Assembly: GCA_030649955.1 (NCBI GenBank)
Contig: JAUSFD010000015.1
Coordinates: 17,898 to 81,897, forward strand
Length of the DNA: 64,000 nt
Source: Candidatus Peregrinibacteria bacterium
GTDB taxonomy: Bacteria > Patescibacteriota > Gracilibacteria > Peribacterales > Peribacteraceae
Direction: 5' to 3'
Shown piece after piece: positions 42,233-51,891 of this stretch (positions are counted from its first letter, which is position 1; the number at the start of each line of letters is the position of its first letter). The notes beneath the pieces were generated by a model, which was not told the origin of the DNA, did no database searches, and worked only from the letters and a program-made list of their open reading frames with translations. The translations under genes were made by a program, and so were the position numbers.

Positions 42233-45200
42233 TCAGCGATCCCTCAGTACTCGGTAGATGGCGACTGCCACTTCTCCGCGGGTCAGGTACTCGTGGGGCT
42301 CCAGCTCGTCGTCATCGAGATCCGGGAAGAGGTCGTACTCTTCTACAGCACCGGCGTAGCGGTCGAACCAGTCTTCGCTGTCGACGTCGTCGTAGTCATG
42401 ATCGAGGTCCTCTTCCAGGTCGAACGTCCGCACGATCATCTTCAGGAACTCCGCACGGGTCACCCTGCGCTCGGGGCGGAAGGAGCCATCGGGGTAGCCG
42501 GAGATGATGCCGCGGCGCTCCGCGTCCACGACGTACTTCACGTACCACTCGCCGTCCTCGACGTCCCAGAACCGATCGTTGTTGCTGCGCTTCTTCACAG
42601 AGCCGTAGCGTGCGAGGAGGAGGAACTTCGCGGCTTCCGCACGGTTCACGTCGTCGTCGGGGCGGAAGTCCCCGTCGTTGCCCTCGATGATGTCGCGTGC
42701 AGCCAGGAAGTTCGCAGCGCGTCCCTCGAGCGTCGAGGAATCGACGTCGTCGAACGCATCGGAGTACTCATCTCCGTCACTGGAGTAGGCACTCGAGTAG
42801 CTGAAGCTACTGGAGGAGGAAGAGAACGAGGAGAAGTACCCGTCCAGGTTCTGCTTGTTCTTGAAGGTCACGGTGACGCAGGTTCCGGAGAGGACGGTGA
42901 TCGTGCCACCCACGGGGGTCACGGAGACCTGGTTCCACGTCGGAGGCACGTACTCGGTCACGGTGTGCAGACCCACGGGGACCTCGAGGAACGTCGCGCG
43001 TCCTAGCGTGTTGTTCCACGCCTGCCTCGTCCCATCGAGCGTGAACTGGAACTGCGGGACGGGGAGCAGGGGGTAGCCACGCGTGTCGAACGTTTCCTTC
43101 ACCACCTCGATGCAACCGAGGCTGATGGAGCTCACGGAGCTCGAGGAACTGACGCTGCTCGATGAGCTCGAGGAGCTCACTGAGGAAGAGCTTGAAGAGG
43201 AGCTCACTGGTGGGCAAGTGACGACGGTGGAGACCGTGCTCTGGTTATTCGCGCTCACCGGATCGACGGTCGTCGTTACGACGATGGCGGTGTTCGGCAC
43301 GGTGACCGGGATGCAGGCATCCTGTTGTGGGATCAAGAATGCGAGTGTGAGCGTGTACACCTGACCGCTGCCGAGCGTTCCCAGCGTGCAGCGGATGACG
43401 CTGCCATCCTTGATGCAGGAGTCGTCGGAGAGAGCGGCGTTGAACGTGAAGCCTCCGGGGATGGGATCAGTGACGATGACGTTCTTCGCCGATCCTGGCC
43501 CGTTATTGATGATGGTGAGGGTGTAGACGATCGTCGATCCGCGTAGGATCGAGGAGACGCCACTCTTCACGATGGCGACATCGGCGTTCTCCGGTGGCGG
43601 GCAGAGGATTGCCGTCTCCACGAGGGAGCTGACATTGTTGCTCTGGATGGGATCCTGCGTCGATGACGAAATCGTCGCCCGGTTCGCCGCCACTGCGGGG
43701 ATGCACGGATCCTGCTTCGGTGTTGCGAAGGTGAGGATCAGAGTCCTCGTCTGGCCGCTCTGGAGTGTCCCGAGCGCACATACGATGTTCCCGCCCTGCT
43801 TCGTGCAGGAGTTGTCGGAGAGGTTCCCGAGGTACGTAAGCCCCGTGGGGATCGGATCGGTGACGACGACGTTCGTCGCTGCACCCGGCCCGTTGTTCAC
43901 AATGGAGAGCGTGTAGGTGACGGTATTCCCGCGGGTCACCGTCGCCGGGCCCTCCTTCACGATGGAGACGTCCGTTGTCACGGGAGGGGGGCAGAGGAGC
44001 TGTGTCGTCACCGTGCTCGTGTTATTGGAGGCACTGCTCTCTGGTGTCGTTGTGCTGACCGTCGCCCTGTTCTGCACCGATCCCGTTACGCACGGATCGG
44101 GGAGAGTTGTCGTGAAGGTCAGGACGAGGGTCTCCGACGATCCGCTCGGCATCGTGCCGAGGGTGCAGGAGACGGATCCGCCCTGGAGTGTGCAGCGGTT
44201 GTCCGAGGCAGCAGAATTGAAGGTGAGACCTGCCGGGACGGGATCGGTGACGACGACGTTCGCCGCAGCGGCTGGCCCTGTACTCGTCACGGTGAGGGTG
44301 TACACGACCGGGTTCCCGCGCGTGACACTCGAAGGGCCAGTCTTCACGACGCTCACGTCACCCTTGTCCGGCTGAGGGCAGAGGACCTGCGTTGTGACTT
44401 CACTCCCGTTGTTCGTATCGTTCGTCTCGTCTGTGGACGTAGCCACCGTCGCACGATTGATCACCGTGCGCGGGAGGCAGAGTGTCTGAATCGGGATGTC
44501 CACTCGCACGGTGAACGTCTTCGTCTCACCTGCTGCGAGCGTCCCGAGTTCGCAGGCGAGGACATCGTTCTGGACTGTGCAGTGCGCACCATCATTCGAG
44601 GAGACTCCCAAGAAGGTTGTCCCGGCCGGGAGGGGATCCGTGACCTCTACCCCTTCGGCTTGGCCAGGCCCTGCATTCGTCACGGCGATGGTGTAGGAGA
44701 GGACGCCACCGCGGGAGATGCTCACGGGTCCGGTCTTCACGACACTCACATCCGCCTTCAGGCGGACCTTGCGGTTCTTGAAGATTACGACGGCGCAGTC
44801 CTTGCCGGTCTCCACGGAGAGTTTTCCGTTCGATGGCGTCACGACAACCTGCTCCCACCCGAGGAGAGGGGACTCCGTCACCCGGTGGTCTCCTGCGGAG
44901 ACGTTCTCGAAGCGCGCGTGACCGCTCAGCTTCATCTCCACCGTTTTGTTCCCATCGAGGGTGAACGTGAAGGGCGGCACGTCGTCCGGGAGGGGCACGC
45001 CATTCACATCAAATATCTCCTTCACCACTTCGACGCATCCCAGCTGCGGCGGGCACAGCACGGTGACGTTGTGCGCACTCGTGTTGTTGCCTTCGTTGAG
45101 ATCGGGGACTGGGCTCGAGATTGTGGCTTTGTTCACCAGTGTCTCCGGTACGCACTGCTGTCCCTGGTTCCGGGGAACCGTGAAGGAGAGCGTGATCGTG

Positions 45201-47020
45201 ACCGAATGACCTGCATTGAGCGAGAGGCCACCGCACATGACTTTCCCGAGTCCTGTCACTTCATTGCACCCGGGTGTCGATGCCTGAGGATTGTACTGGA
45301 GCCCTGCGGGGAAGAAGTCGATGACCGTGACGTTGGGTGCGTTCGCCGGTCCGAGGTTCTTCGCCGTGAGCGTGTAGGTGAAGGTATCCCCCCTCTGCAC
45401 CGTTGCTGGCCCCTTCTTCACGATCTTGAGGTCGGCCTGGGGAGCGGAGGAAGATGATCTGCTGCGCGAGCTGCTGGAGGAGGACTGTACATCGCAATTG
45501 ATATGGAGAATTTCGACGGCATCAATGTCCGGGCCCTCGTTGGTGTAGTTTTGGATGATATTGTTATTTTGAATCTTCACGTACCGCGCTTCGCTCAAGC
45601 CAGCAGTTGCCAAATCGAAACTCAATGATGTTCGTTCATTCGAAACGGCAAGTGTCGGACTTCGCTGCCCCAGACTGAAGAAATGCACGCCGTCATTGCT
45701 GACGAGCACTGTGAAAGTCTCGTACATCTCTCCGGTACGGAAATCGGAGAGGTGGATCGTGAGATCGTTTCCCTGTCCATTAACGATGCGTACATTGTCT
45801 GCAAAGCCAACGGTCACAAAGCCCGGTTGGTTGCCATCATTATCAAAGTCCGCTATCCCTACGACTTCATTCGGGCTTTGTCCTCCCGTCGTGAGGAAAG
45901 AATCAGGCGGTCCTAGTACATCACTGGGGTTGTCGGATTCGTTCTGCGGGGACTGTTCAATGATGCGTGACGCGAAGGGGGCCTGGGGAATATTCGGACA
46001 CTGCTGCACCTGCTGTGGCAAACAAATTGCAGCAATATGACCGTGGTCGCCACCGTCACCCACTCCGTCGATGCGCTGCCCAGGCGTGACTGGCTGACCT
46101 CGGAGACTAAAAAGCCCTGGCGGGATGAAATAGTTCACTTTGTGCTGTAAATCCGTCTGTCCTTCTTCGGTATTGCAGTCGTTGTCTAAGCTGATTTTGT
46201 GACCTTCGTTTCTGTATTCCTGAATTTTTGACTGCGTGCACTTGCCCTCGATCTGCACGAAGCGGTAATTACTATTTCCTACAACGGAGCGCACCAAACC
46301 TTCCATGGAGGGAGAGGTGTAGTTCTGAGGCTCAGGATACTGCAAGCCACAATTCTCAATGATGTTTCTCACCCTATCCTTTCCATTTTTGTCGCTGTCC
46401 CAGTAGACGAGAGTCCCACCACGCCCGCTGGGACCGGAGCCGTTTGGTGAACCGAGGTTCAGTGCCTGCTGGACGCAGAGCACACGAGGATCCTGTGGCG
46501 TGCATTGACCGTTTCCGACAGAAGAAGACGAGCGAGATGAGCTACTGGAGGAAACAGTGCAGAATGGCCCCGACGTATTGCTGAGTTCTCCGCGGAAGAG
46601 ATTGGGATAGCTGGCATTATTCTGTAGCACGCGCGGAGCCGGGCTGTACCACAGATCCACCTGGTAGCGGCAACTGGGGAGAGACACCCTCAGCGTCACC
46701 TGACTACGCGGGAGGACAACCTCATCATCGACATCGAAGAAAATTTGCGTGGCGATATTCGGCCATGGATCAATGAGCTTGTAGGATGACAAACTCATCG
46801 GGAAACAGACGTCGGTGTTATTCACGATCGTCGCCGTGCCATCGGCCACGTGAGGACTCATGGTGATCTTGCCCTGATTAAAGAGTGATCTCACTGTTTC
46901 CAGGGATGCGGAGCATGACTGCGCGGGCTGCGCCTGCGCCACCGCCATCGGTATCACGAGGGACGATGCCACGAGGGCAGCGAGGAAGATCGAAGGTACG
47001 GTGGAGGGGAACCGGGACAT
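42233..47020 (-). CDS. Giant surface protein: discoidin-like, DUF11, CnaB-like and SLH domains
   Basis: The product has 1595 residues. A signal peptide (IFLAALVASSLVIPMAVAQA) is followed by a Cys-containing N-terminal region and a first Ser linker near residue 155. A discoidin-like domain lies at about 350-510 (SDVLGPPDSF.. VTVGFADNVRIVNGQGNDLTIH.. YETFTVLVSNDGVHF). A second Ser/Arg linker follows, then DUF11 repeats interleaved with CnaB-like modules (GCVEVVKEIFDVNG.. GCIEVVKETFDTRG). A Ser-rich linker leads to three SLH domains at about 1420-1595 (AANFLAARDIIEGNDGDFRP; NRAEAAKFLL; GIISGYPDGSFRPERRVTRAEFLKMI). The first 500 codons are visibly AT-richer than the DUF11 part, so the N-terminal module may be a later graft. 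Confidence 0.9.
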   Translation of the reverse strand: MSRFPSTVPSIFLAALVASSLVIPMAVAQAQPAQSCSASLETVRSLFNQGKITMSPHVADGTATIVNNTDVCFPMSLSSYKLIDPWPNIATQIFFDVDDEVVLPRSQVTLRVSLPSCRYQVDLWYSPAPRVLQNNASYPNLFRGELSNTSGPFCTVSSSSSSRSSSSVGNGQCTPQDPRVLCVQQALNLGSPNGSGPSGRGGTLVYWDSDKNGKDRVRNIIENCGLQYPEPQNYTSPSMEGLVRSVVGNSNYRFVQIEGKCTQSKIQEYRNEGHKISLDNDCNTEEGQTDLQHKVNYFIPPGLFSLRGQPVTPGQRIDGVGDGGDHGHIAAICLPQQVQQCPNIPQAPFASRIIEQSPQNESDNPSDVLGPPDSFLTTGGQSPNEVVGIADFDNDGNQPGFVTVGFADNVRIVNGQGNDLTIHLSDFRTGEMYETFTVLVSNDGVHFFSLGQRSPTLAVSNERTSLSFDLATAGLSEARYVKIQNNNIIQNYTNEGPDIDAVEILHINCDVQSSSSSSRSRSSSSAPQADLKIVKKGPATVQRGDTFTYTLTAKNLGPANAPNVTVIDFFPAGLQYNPQASTPGCNEVTGLGKVMCGGLSLNAGHSVTITLSFTVPRNQGQQCVPETLVNKATISSPVPDLNEGNNTSAHNVTVLCPPQLGCVEVVKEIFDVNGVPLPDDVPPFTFTLDGNKTVEMKLSGHARFENVSAGDHRVTESPLLGWEQVVVTPSNGKLSVETGKDCAVVIFKNRKVRLKADVSVVKTGPVSISRGGVLSYTIAVTNAGPGQAEGVEVTDPLPAGTTFLGVSSNDGAHCTVQNDVLACELGTLAAGETKTFTVRVDIPIQTLCLPRTVINRATVATSTDETNDTNNGSEVTTQVLCPQPDKGDVSVVKTGPSSVTRGNPVVYTLTVTSTGPAAAANVVVTDPVPAGLTFNSAASDNRCTLQGGSVSCTLGTMPSGSSETLVLTFTTTLPDPCVTGSVQNRATVSTTTPESSASNNTSTVTTQLLCPPPVTTDVSIVKEGPATVTRGNTVTYTLSIVNNGPGAATNVVVTDPIPTGLTYLGNLSDNSCTKQGGNIVCALGTLQSGQTRTLILTFATPKQDPCIPAVAANRATISSSTQDPIQSNNVSSLVETAILCPPPENADVAIVKSGVSSILRGSTIVYTLTIINNGPGSAKNVIVTDPIPGGFTFNAALSDDSCIKDGSVIRCTLGTLGSGQVYTLTLAFLIPQQDACIPVTVPNTAIVVTTTVDPVSANNQSTVSTVVTCPPVSSSSSSSSVSSSSSSSSVSSSSSVSSISLGCIEVVKETFDTRGYPLLPVPQFQFTLDGTRQAWNNTLGRATFLEVPVGLHTVTEYVPPTWNQVSVTPVGGTITVLSGTCVTVTFKNKQNLDGYFSSFSSSSSSFSYSSAYSSDGDEYSDAFDDVDSSTLEGRAANFLAARDIIEGNDGDFRPDDDVNRAEAAKFLLLARYGSVKKRSNNDRFWDVEDGEWYVKYVVDAERRGIISGYPDGSFRPERRVTRAEFLKMIVRTFDLEEDLDHDYDDVDSEDWFDRYAGAVEEYDLFPDLDDDELEPHEYLTRGEVAVAIYRVLRDR

Positions 47021-47042
47021 AGTGGAAGACGGAAAGCATGTG

Positions 47043-47098
47043 AACGTAAATCATTTTTGACATTCTGTCAATATCAAACAACATGGATGCTATGTCAA
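47043..47098 (-). promoter_or_regulatory. Two overlapping TTGACA promoters for the 1595-residue protein
   Basis: On the minus strand TTGACA (47071-47066)-17-TACGTT (47048-47043), and upstream TTGACA (47098-47093)-17-GATATT (47075-47070). Both -35 boxes are perfect. Confidence 0.6.
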
Positions 47099-47131
47099 AT
47101 GTAGTGGCTTCGGGAAGCCAAAAACTCCCCA

Positions 47132-47145
47132 CCCCCCCCCCCCCC
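47132..47145. repeat. Run of 14 cytosines
   Basis: An uninterrupted C14 tract lies about 35 nt upstream of the outer TTGACA box of the 1595-residue surface-protein gene, and next to the terminator of the 1211-residue gene. Runs of this length slip during replication. Confidence 0.9.
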
Positions 47146-47152
47146 ACAGCGA

Positions 47153-47175
47153 AAGGGACCCTGCGGGGGTCCCTT
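47153..47175 (-). terminator. Strong hairpin after the 1211-residue protein gene
   Basis: AAGGGACCC and GGGTCCCTT form a 9-bp stem, extended by GCG/CGC. No U-tract follows, but its position 24 nt past the stop suggests termination. Confidence 0.6.
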
Positions 47176-47198
47176 CGCTTCTTTCGCTTCGTGGAGAC

Positions 47199-50100
47199 TT
47201 AGAGCTGCGTGAGGATCTGGTAGAGCGCGATCGCGACCTCTCCTCTCGTCATCGGCCAGGAAGCTTCGAGGCGCGTCTGGCTGCGGGTCGGGAAGAGGTT
47301 GTACCGGGGGACGACGCCAGCGTAGCGGGCGTACCAGATGTCGTTCGGGACGTCCGTGAACGAGTGCGGCAGGTTCTGCTGGAGACCGAAGGTGAGTGTC
47401 AGCATCTTCAGGAACTCCGCGACGTTCACGTCGCGGGCAGGGCGGAAGGATCCGTCCTCGTAGCCCGTGATGATGCTGCGCTCCTCTGCATCGACGACGT
47501 ACTTCACGTACCACTCGCCCTCGACGACGTCCCAGAAGCGACCGTTGTTCGTCTTGTTGGGTACGGTGCCGTACTTGGAGAGGAGGAGGAACTTCGCAGC
47601 CTCGGCGCGATTCACCGTCCTGCTGCTGCGGAACGTCCCATCGGGGTAGCCGCCCAGGATGCCCCTGCTCGCGAGGAAGTTTGCGGCCCTTCCATCGATC
47701 ACCGTGTTGTCGATGTCGGAGAAGTAGGAGGGCAGGGAGGATGACCAACCGCCGGAGGAAGACTGCGCCGTGATGACCTCATCTTCGTAGTCCGTGATTC
47801 CCCCAGAGGAGTAGCTGGAGCTGCGCGATGAGCTGGAATTCGCGGAACTGTAGGTGGACGACGAGCTCCCTGTGCATGCGCCGATGGAGACCGGCAGGGT
47901 GTTCGCGCAGACGGCGAAGCATGCGTTCGTGTACGTGACGCCATCGAGGCCGCACACGGGGAAGTAGACGTCTGGGCAGTAGCAGTTGCTCGAGGACTGT
48001 GCCGAGCTGTACTGGCTGCTCTGCGAATTGTACTGAGAACTCTGCGCTGAGCTGTACACGGAAGAATGCGCGGAGCTGTACTGACTGCTCTGTGCAGAGC
48101 TGTAGACAGAGGAATGAGCCGAACTGTAGATCGAGCTCACAGCAGAACTGTACTGGCTGCTCTGGACCGAGCTGTACACAGAGGACTGAGCTGAGCTGTA
48201 GACGGAAGACTGCGCGGAGCTCGACTTGCTGCTCTGAGCGGAGCTGTACTGGGAACTCTGCGCGGAACTGTAGACCGAGCTCACTGCAGAACTGTACTGG
48301 CTGCTCTGGGCCGAACTGTATACAGAGGATTGGGCTGAGCTGTACACAGAGCTCGACTTGCTACTCTGCGCTGAGCTGTACTGAGAACTCTGAGCCGAAC
48401 TGTAGACACTGCTTCTCGAGCTCGAGGAGCTGGAGAACGTGTTCTGTCTGTTCTTGAAGACGACGACGGCGCAGTACGGACCCTCCTCGACGTAGACGAC
48501 ACCCCCCGTCGGAGCGACGGAGAAGAGCGTCCAGCCCGAGGGCACGATCTCCGCCACCGTGTGGACGCCGACGGAAACGTTGTTGAAGGTCACGCGGCCA
48601 GAGCCGTTGTTCTGCACGGACTCATCGCCATCGAGGGTGAACGTGAACGGGGTGACCGGCGTGAGCGGGTGGCCCTGCGCATCGAATGTCTCCTTGATGA
48701 TGTCGATGCAGCCGAAGTGCTCCTCTGGGCAGAGGATCGTCGTCGAGTGGACAGAGGAGTTGTTGCCCTGGTTGGAATCGGGCGTGGAACTCGTCACGCT
48801 GCCGCGGTTCTCGATGGTCTCCGGGTAGCACGGGGTCGCCGTGGGGGCGAACGTGAAGACGAGCGTCAAGTTATCCGACTGCCCTGCGGCGAGTGTACCG
48901 ACATGGCACTGGACGGTGTTGCCACCTTGGAACGTGCAGCTGGGGTCACTGAGGCCGGAGTTGTACTGGAGGCCGCTCGGGAACGTATCCGTCACCACGA
49001 CGTTACTCGCCGGGATGGAACCGGTGTTCCGCACAGTCAACGTGTACGTGATCTGGGATCCACGCACGACGCTCTCCGGACCGTACTTGATGATCTCCAG
49101 ATCCGTCTTCGTCGGGACAGGGCAGAGGACGGTCACGGAGTGAACGCTCACGTTGTTGCCCTGGTCGTCATCGCGGGTCGACGTGCTCACCGCTGCGCGG
49201 TTCTGCACATCCGTCTGCAAGCAGGGGTCCGTCGTTGGGACGGAGAACTTGAGCGTCAGGGTCTTCGTTTGGCCGCTCGTGAGCGTGCCCACGCTGCAGT
49301 TCACGACACTGTTCTGGAGGGAGCAGCTTAAGTCTGAGCCGTTGGCAACGAACGTGAAGGGGCTCGGGACGGGATCGGAGACGACGACGTTCTGCGCTGT
49401 CGCTGGGCCGTTGTTCTTCACGGTGAGCGTGTAGGTCATCGTGTTCCCGCGCGTCACGCTGGAGGCGCCGGTCTTCACGATCTCGACATCAGCTGTGGGA
49501 ACTGTGAGGGGGTTCTGCCTGTTCTCGAAGATGATCTTCGGACACTGCGTTTCTCTGCCCGTGACATTCACGATGCCGCCCGCGGGAGTCACCGACGTCT
49601 GCGTCCACCCCTGGGGGATCTGCTCCGTCACGGAGTGCTGCCCCACGGGGATGTTGTTCAGCCGCACGAAGCCCGTGCCGTTGTTGCGGAAGGTGCGGAC
49701 ACCGTTATCGAGGGTGAACGTGAACTGCGCCACCGGCGTCAGCGGACGTCCCAGGGTGTCGAAGGTCTTCTTCACCACATCGATGCAGCCCTCCGTGGGC
49801 GGTCGCTTGCGGTTCTTGAACACCACGACGGCGCAGTGGTCGCCCTGCTCCACATCGATGCGGCCGTTCTCCGGCGTCACGAGTGCCTGCTCCCAACCGT
49901 CGAGGACATCCTCCGTCACCGTGTGTTGACCAACGGACACGTCGTCGAAGCGCGCGTGCCCCTCTGGACCGTTCGTCTCCGTGCGATTCCCATCCAAACG
50001 GAACGTGAATGTCGGTGCTGTGGGGAGCGGATTTCCATCTTCATCGAAGGCTTCCTTGACGATCTCCACGCAGCCCTTAGGCAGCACCTGCTTGTTCTCG

Positions 50101-50834
50101 AAGGTGACCTGCACGCACTGCGCACCACCCACAACGTTCACAACGCCATTCGCGGGCGAAACACTCGTCAGGTTCCAGCCTGCGAGCGGATTCTCCGTCA
50201 CGGTGTGCTGACCTGCCGGGACGTTCTGGTACGTCGCGTGGCCAGTGTCGTCGATTCCCACCTGCTGACCTCCGTCGAGTTTGAAGGTGAAGTCCGCCGT
50301 CGGCGAGATGATGTCGCCGTTGGCGTTGCGCGTGCGCTTCACGATTTCAATGCACCCGATGGGGCACTGCACAGTTGTCGTGACCTGGTTGCTCGTGTTG
50401 TTATTCACGTTACTGTCCTGCTCCGCCGCACTCACGCTCGCCGTGTTCGTGTACACCGCGTTACACGTGGCGTTCGTGGGAACCTGGAAGGCGATCTTCA
50501 CGGTCACCGACTGGTTGCGTGCGAGGCGAACGTTTGGCTGGCACACGACGTTCTGGCCGTTCTGTGCGCAGGAAGCGTGGCTCTGGCTATCGATGTACGT
50601 GAGGCCCGCGGGAATAGCGTCGCGGATGACAACACGCGTCGCGGTGCCTGGACCGTGGTTGGTAGCGGTGATCGTGTAGATGATCACGCCACCTGGCTGA
50701 ATCGTCGCCGGACCACTCTTCGTGATCGTGAAATTGATGACGCCGCAGGCGTAGGCCGTCAGCGGCACGGCAACGGTTGCGAGGAGACCGGCGGCGATGC
50801 CGAGTCCGCGTCGCATCAGGAGAGAGGAACCCAT
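47199..50834 (-). CDS. Surface protein: DUF11 and CnaB-like modules, Ser-rich octapeptide stalk, Kazal-like domain, SLH triplet
   Basis: The product has 1211 residues with a signal peptide (GLGIAAGLLATVAVPLTAYA). The order is DUF11, three CnaB-like modules (GCIEIVKRTRNANG, GCVEIVKEAFDEDG, GCIDVVKKTFDTLG), two DUF11, and one more CnaB-like (GCIDIIKETFDAQG). A stalk at about 805-945 is built of YSSAQSSQ/YSSAQSSV/KSSSVYSS repeats. A Kazal-type motif follows at about 948-990 (CPDVYFPVCGLDGVTYTN then ACFAVCA.. IGAC). After a second Ser linker there are three SLH domains (NFLASRGILGGYPDGTFRSS; NRAEAAKFLL; ERSIITGYEDGSFRP). SLH domains should bind it to the wall, with the Kazal motif exposed near its base. 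Confidence 0.9.
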   Translation of the reverse strand: MGSSLLMRRGLGIAAGLLATVAVPLTAYACGVINFTITKSGPATIQPGGVIIYTITATNHGPGTATRVVIRDAIPAGLTYIDSQSHASCAQNGQNVVCQPNVRLARNQSVTVKIAFQVPTNATCNAVYTNTASVSAAEQDSNVNNNTSNQVTTTVQCPIGCIEIVKRTRNANGDIISPTADFTFKLDGGQQVGIDDTGHATYQNVPAGQHTVTENPLAGWNLTSVSPANGVVNVVGGAQCVQVTFENKQVLPKGCVEIVKEAFDEDGNPLPTAPTFTFRLDGNRTETNGPEGHARFDDVSVGQHTVTEDVLDGWEQALVTPENGRIDVEQGDHCAVVVFKNRKRPPTEGCIDVVKKTFDTLGRPLTPVAQFTFTLDNGVRTFRNNGTGFVRLNNIPVGQHSVTEQIPQGWTQTSVTPAGGIVNVTGRETQCPKIIFENRQNPLTVPTADVEIVKTGASSVTRGNTMTYTLTVKNNGPATAQNVVVSDPVPSPFTFVANGSDLSCSLQNSVVNCSVGTLTSGQTKTLTLKFSVPTTDPCLQTDVQNRAAVSTSTRDDDQGNNVSVHSVTVLCPVPTKTDLEIIKYGPESVVRGSQITYTLTVRNTGSIPASNVVVTDTFPSGLQYNSGLSDPSCTFQGGNTVQCHVGTLAAGQSDNLTLVFTFAPTATPCYPETIENRGSVTSSTPDSNQGNNSSVHSTTILCPEEHFGCIDIIKETFDAQGHPLTPVTPFTFTLDGDESVQNNGSGRVTFNNVSVGVHTVAEIVPSGWTLFSVAPTGGVVYVEEGPYCAVVVFKNRQNTFSSSSSSRSSVYSSAQSSQYSSAQSSKSSSVYSSAQSSVYSSAQSSQYSSAVSSVYSSAQSSQYSSAQSSKSSSAQSSVYSSAQSSVYSSVQSSQYSSAVSSIYSSAHSSVYSSAQSSQYSSAHSSVYSSAQSSQYNSQSSQYSSAQSSSNCYCPDVYFPVCGLDGVTYTNACFAVCANTLPVSIGACTGSSSSTYSSANSSSSRSSSYSSGGITDYEDEVITAQSSSGGWSSSLPSYFSDIDNTVIDGRAANFLASRGILGGYPDGTFRSSRTVNRAEAAKFLLLSKYGTVPNKTNNGRFWDVVEGEWYVKYVVDAEERSIITGYEDGSFRPARDVNVAEFLKMLTLTFGLQQNLPHSFTDVPNDIWYARYAGVVPRYNLFPTRSQTRLEASWPMTRGEVAIALYQILTQL

Positions 50835-51084
50835 ACGGAAAGAAAGGGAGGATACAAAAGTGTGACAAGTTATGGTTTTATATTTCTATAGTCAAATGCA
50901 CATGATCAATAACTATAATTTGTTTTGGAATGATTTTCCTAAATGATCAAAAGTGTTTCATGGTAGCCATCTTCCCTAGTCGTTGTCATACTATGAAAAT
51001 ATGCTTTAGTAACAGATTGTTCAACTGAGAAAATGTCTCCGTGCTGCGGAAATCTCTCTTTCTCCACTCCCTCTATCCCGCCAC
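50835..51084. promoter_or_regulatory. AT-rich intergenic region with promoter for the 1211-residue protein
   Basis: No gene is seen. On the minus strand TTGACT-17-TAACTT lies about 45 nt before the ATG, in an AT-rich stretch. The leader ends CTTTCCGTATG, like that of the 1464-residue protein gene. Nothing else is recognised. Confidence 0.45.
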
Positions 51085-51882
51085 TCATTCGACCATGAAG
51101 TGGAAGAACGCCTGGAGGGGGGTGAACGACTCCTCCGCGGAGGGGTACAACTCTGTCCAGAGTGCGTAGTTTCCGGCTTTCGGGAGGACTTCCTGGTACG
51201 TGATCTCATCGACGGACTCTACGTCTGCAGGTCCGTGCGTGTGCCCATGCCCGATCAGATCGAGATCAGGACCGACCATCACGTAGATGGATGGCATCCC
51301 GGCGAAGAACGCGATGGGCTTGCCACCCTCCTCCGCGCGCACGATGAGCGATGCTGTGCCAGTCTTCAAATTATTGGCTTCCAGATGCGTTGAACGTGCA
51401 CCATTGATCGCGGGATTCACAGGGGGCTCCACGGGGATGCTCTGGCCCTCGACGACGACATCATGCGACGCGATGAGGAGTGCGTGCTTGCCATGACGGA
51501 ACTCTGCAGATGGATCCTCGAGCTCCACGAAGATGCGGTAGCGACCAGCACGGAGGAACGTATGTGTGATGGGGTGCGAGTTGTCCTCTTCACGGACAAT
51601 CTCGATGGTGTGGTACACGTCGAGGAGGTCCTCGCTCGCGAGGAATGCGTGGACCATGAGGTAACGATCTTCGATGTTCACGACCTTCCCGTTCTCGCGG
51701 AAGCGGTAGAAGATCGTCGTCGGTACGCCGACCGTGAGAGATAGAGGCTCTGTGCGAACTTCTGCGGAGAACTCTCCGTTCTGCACGATGGGGGACATCA
51801 CTGCGAAATCACCACTGGACGAGCAGGCAGTGAGGCTGAAAGCAAAAGCAATGGAGGCCAGGTGTTTCAGGCGGGGAGTCAT
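51085..51882 (-). CDS. Lipoprotein with two extracytoplasmic beta domains
   Basis: The product has 265 residues. The signal peptide ends in the lipobox LTAC (SIAFAFSLTACSSSGDF). The mature part has two beta-rich halves. The first (SLTVGVPTTIFYRFRENGKVV.. YLMVHAFLASEDLLDVYHTI.. HTFLRAGRYRIFVELE) and the second (VMVGPDLDLIGHGHTHGPAD.. LPKAGNYALWTELYPS) look alike. The PDL.. HGH.H pattern and the G.Y.LW motif recall secreted proteins near metal-handling genes, but I do not assign a function. It has a promoter TTGACA-16-TAGAAT and a 9-nt leader. Confidence 0.8.
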   Translation of the reverse strand: MTPRLKHLASIAFAFSLTACSSSGDFAVMSPIVQNGEFSAEVRTEPLSLTVGVPTTIFYRFRENGKVVNIEDRYLMVHAFLASEDLLDVYHTIEIVREEDNSHPITHTFLRAGRYRIFVELEDPSAEFRHGKHALLIASHDVVVEGQSIPVEPPVNPAINGARSTHLEANNLKTGTASLIVRAEEGGKPIAFFAGMPSIYVMVGPDLDLIGHGHTHGPADVESVDEITYQEVLPKAGNYALWTELYPSAEESFTPLQAFFHFMVE

Positions 51883-51891
51883 CGCTGGCGC

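Noticed and set aside
47993..48420. Regular short direct repeats resembling a CRISPR array
   Set aside because: The units are 24 nt without spacers of constant length and encode an in-frame Ser-rich peptide; no cas gene is near.
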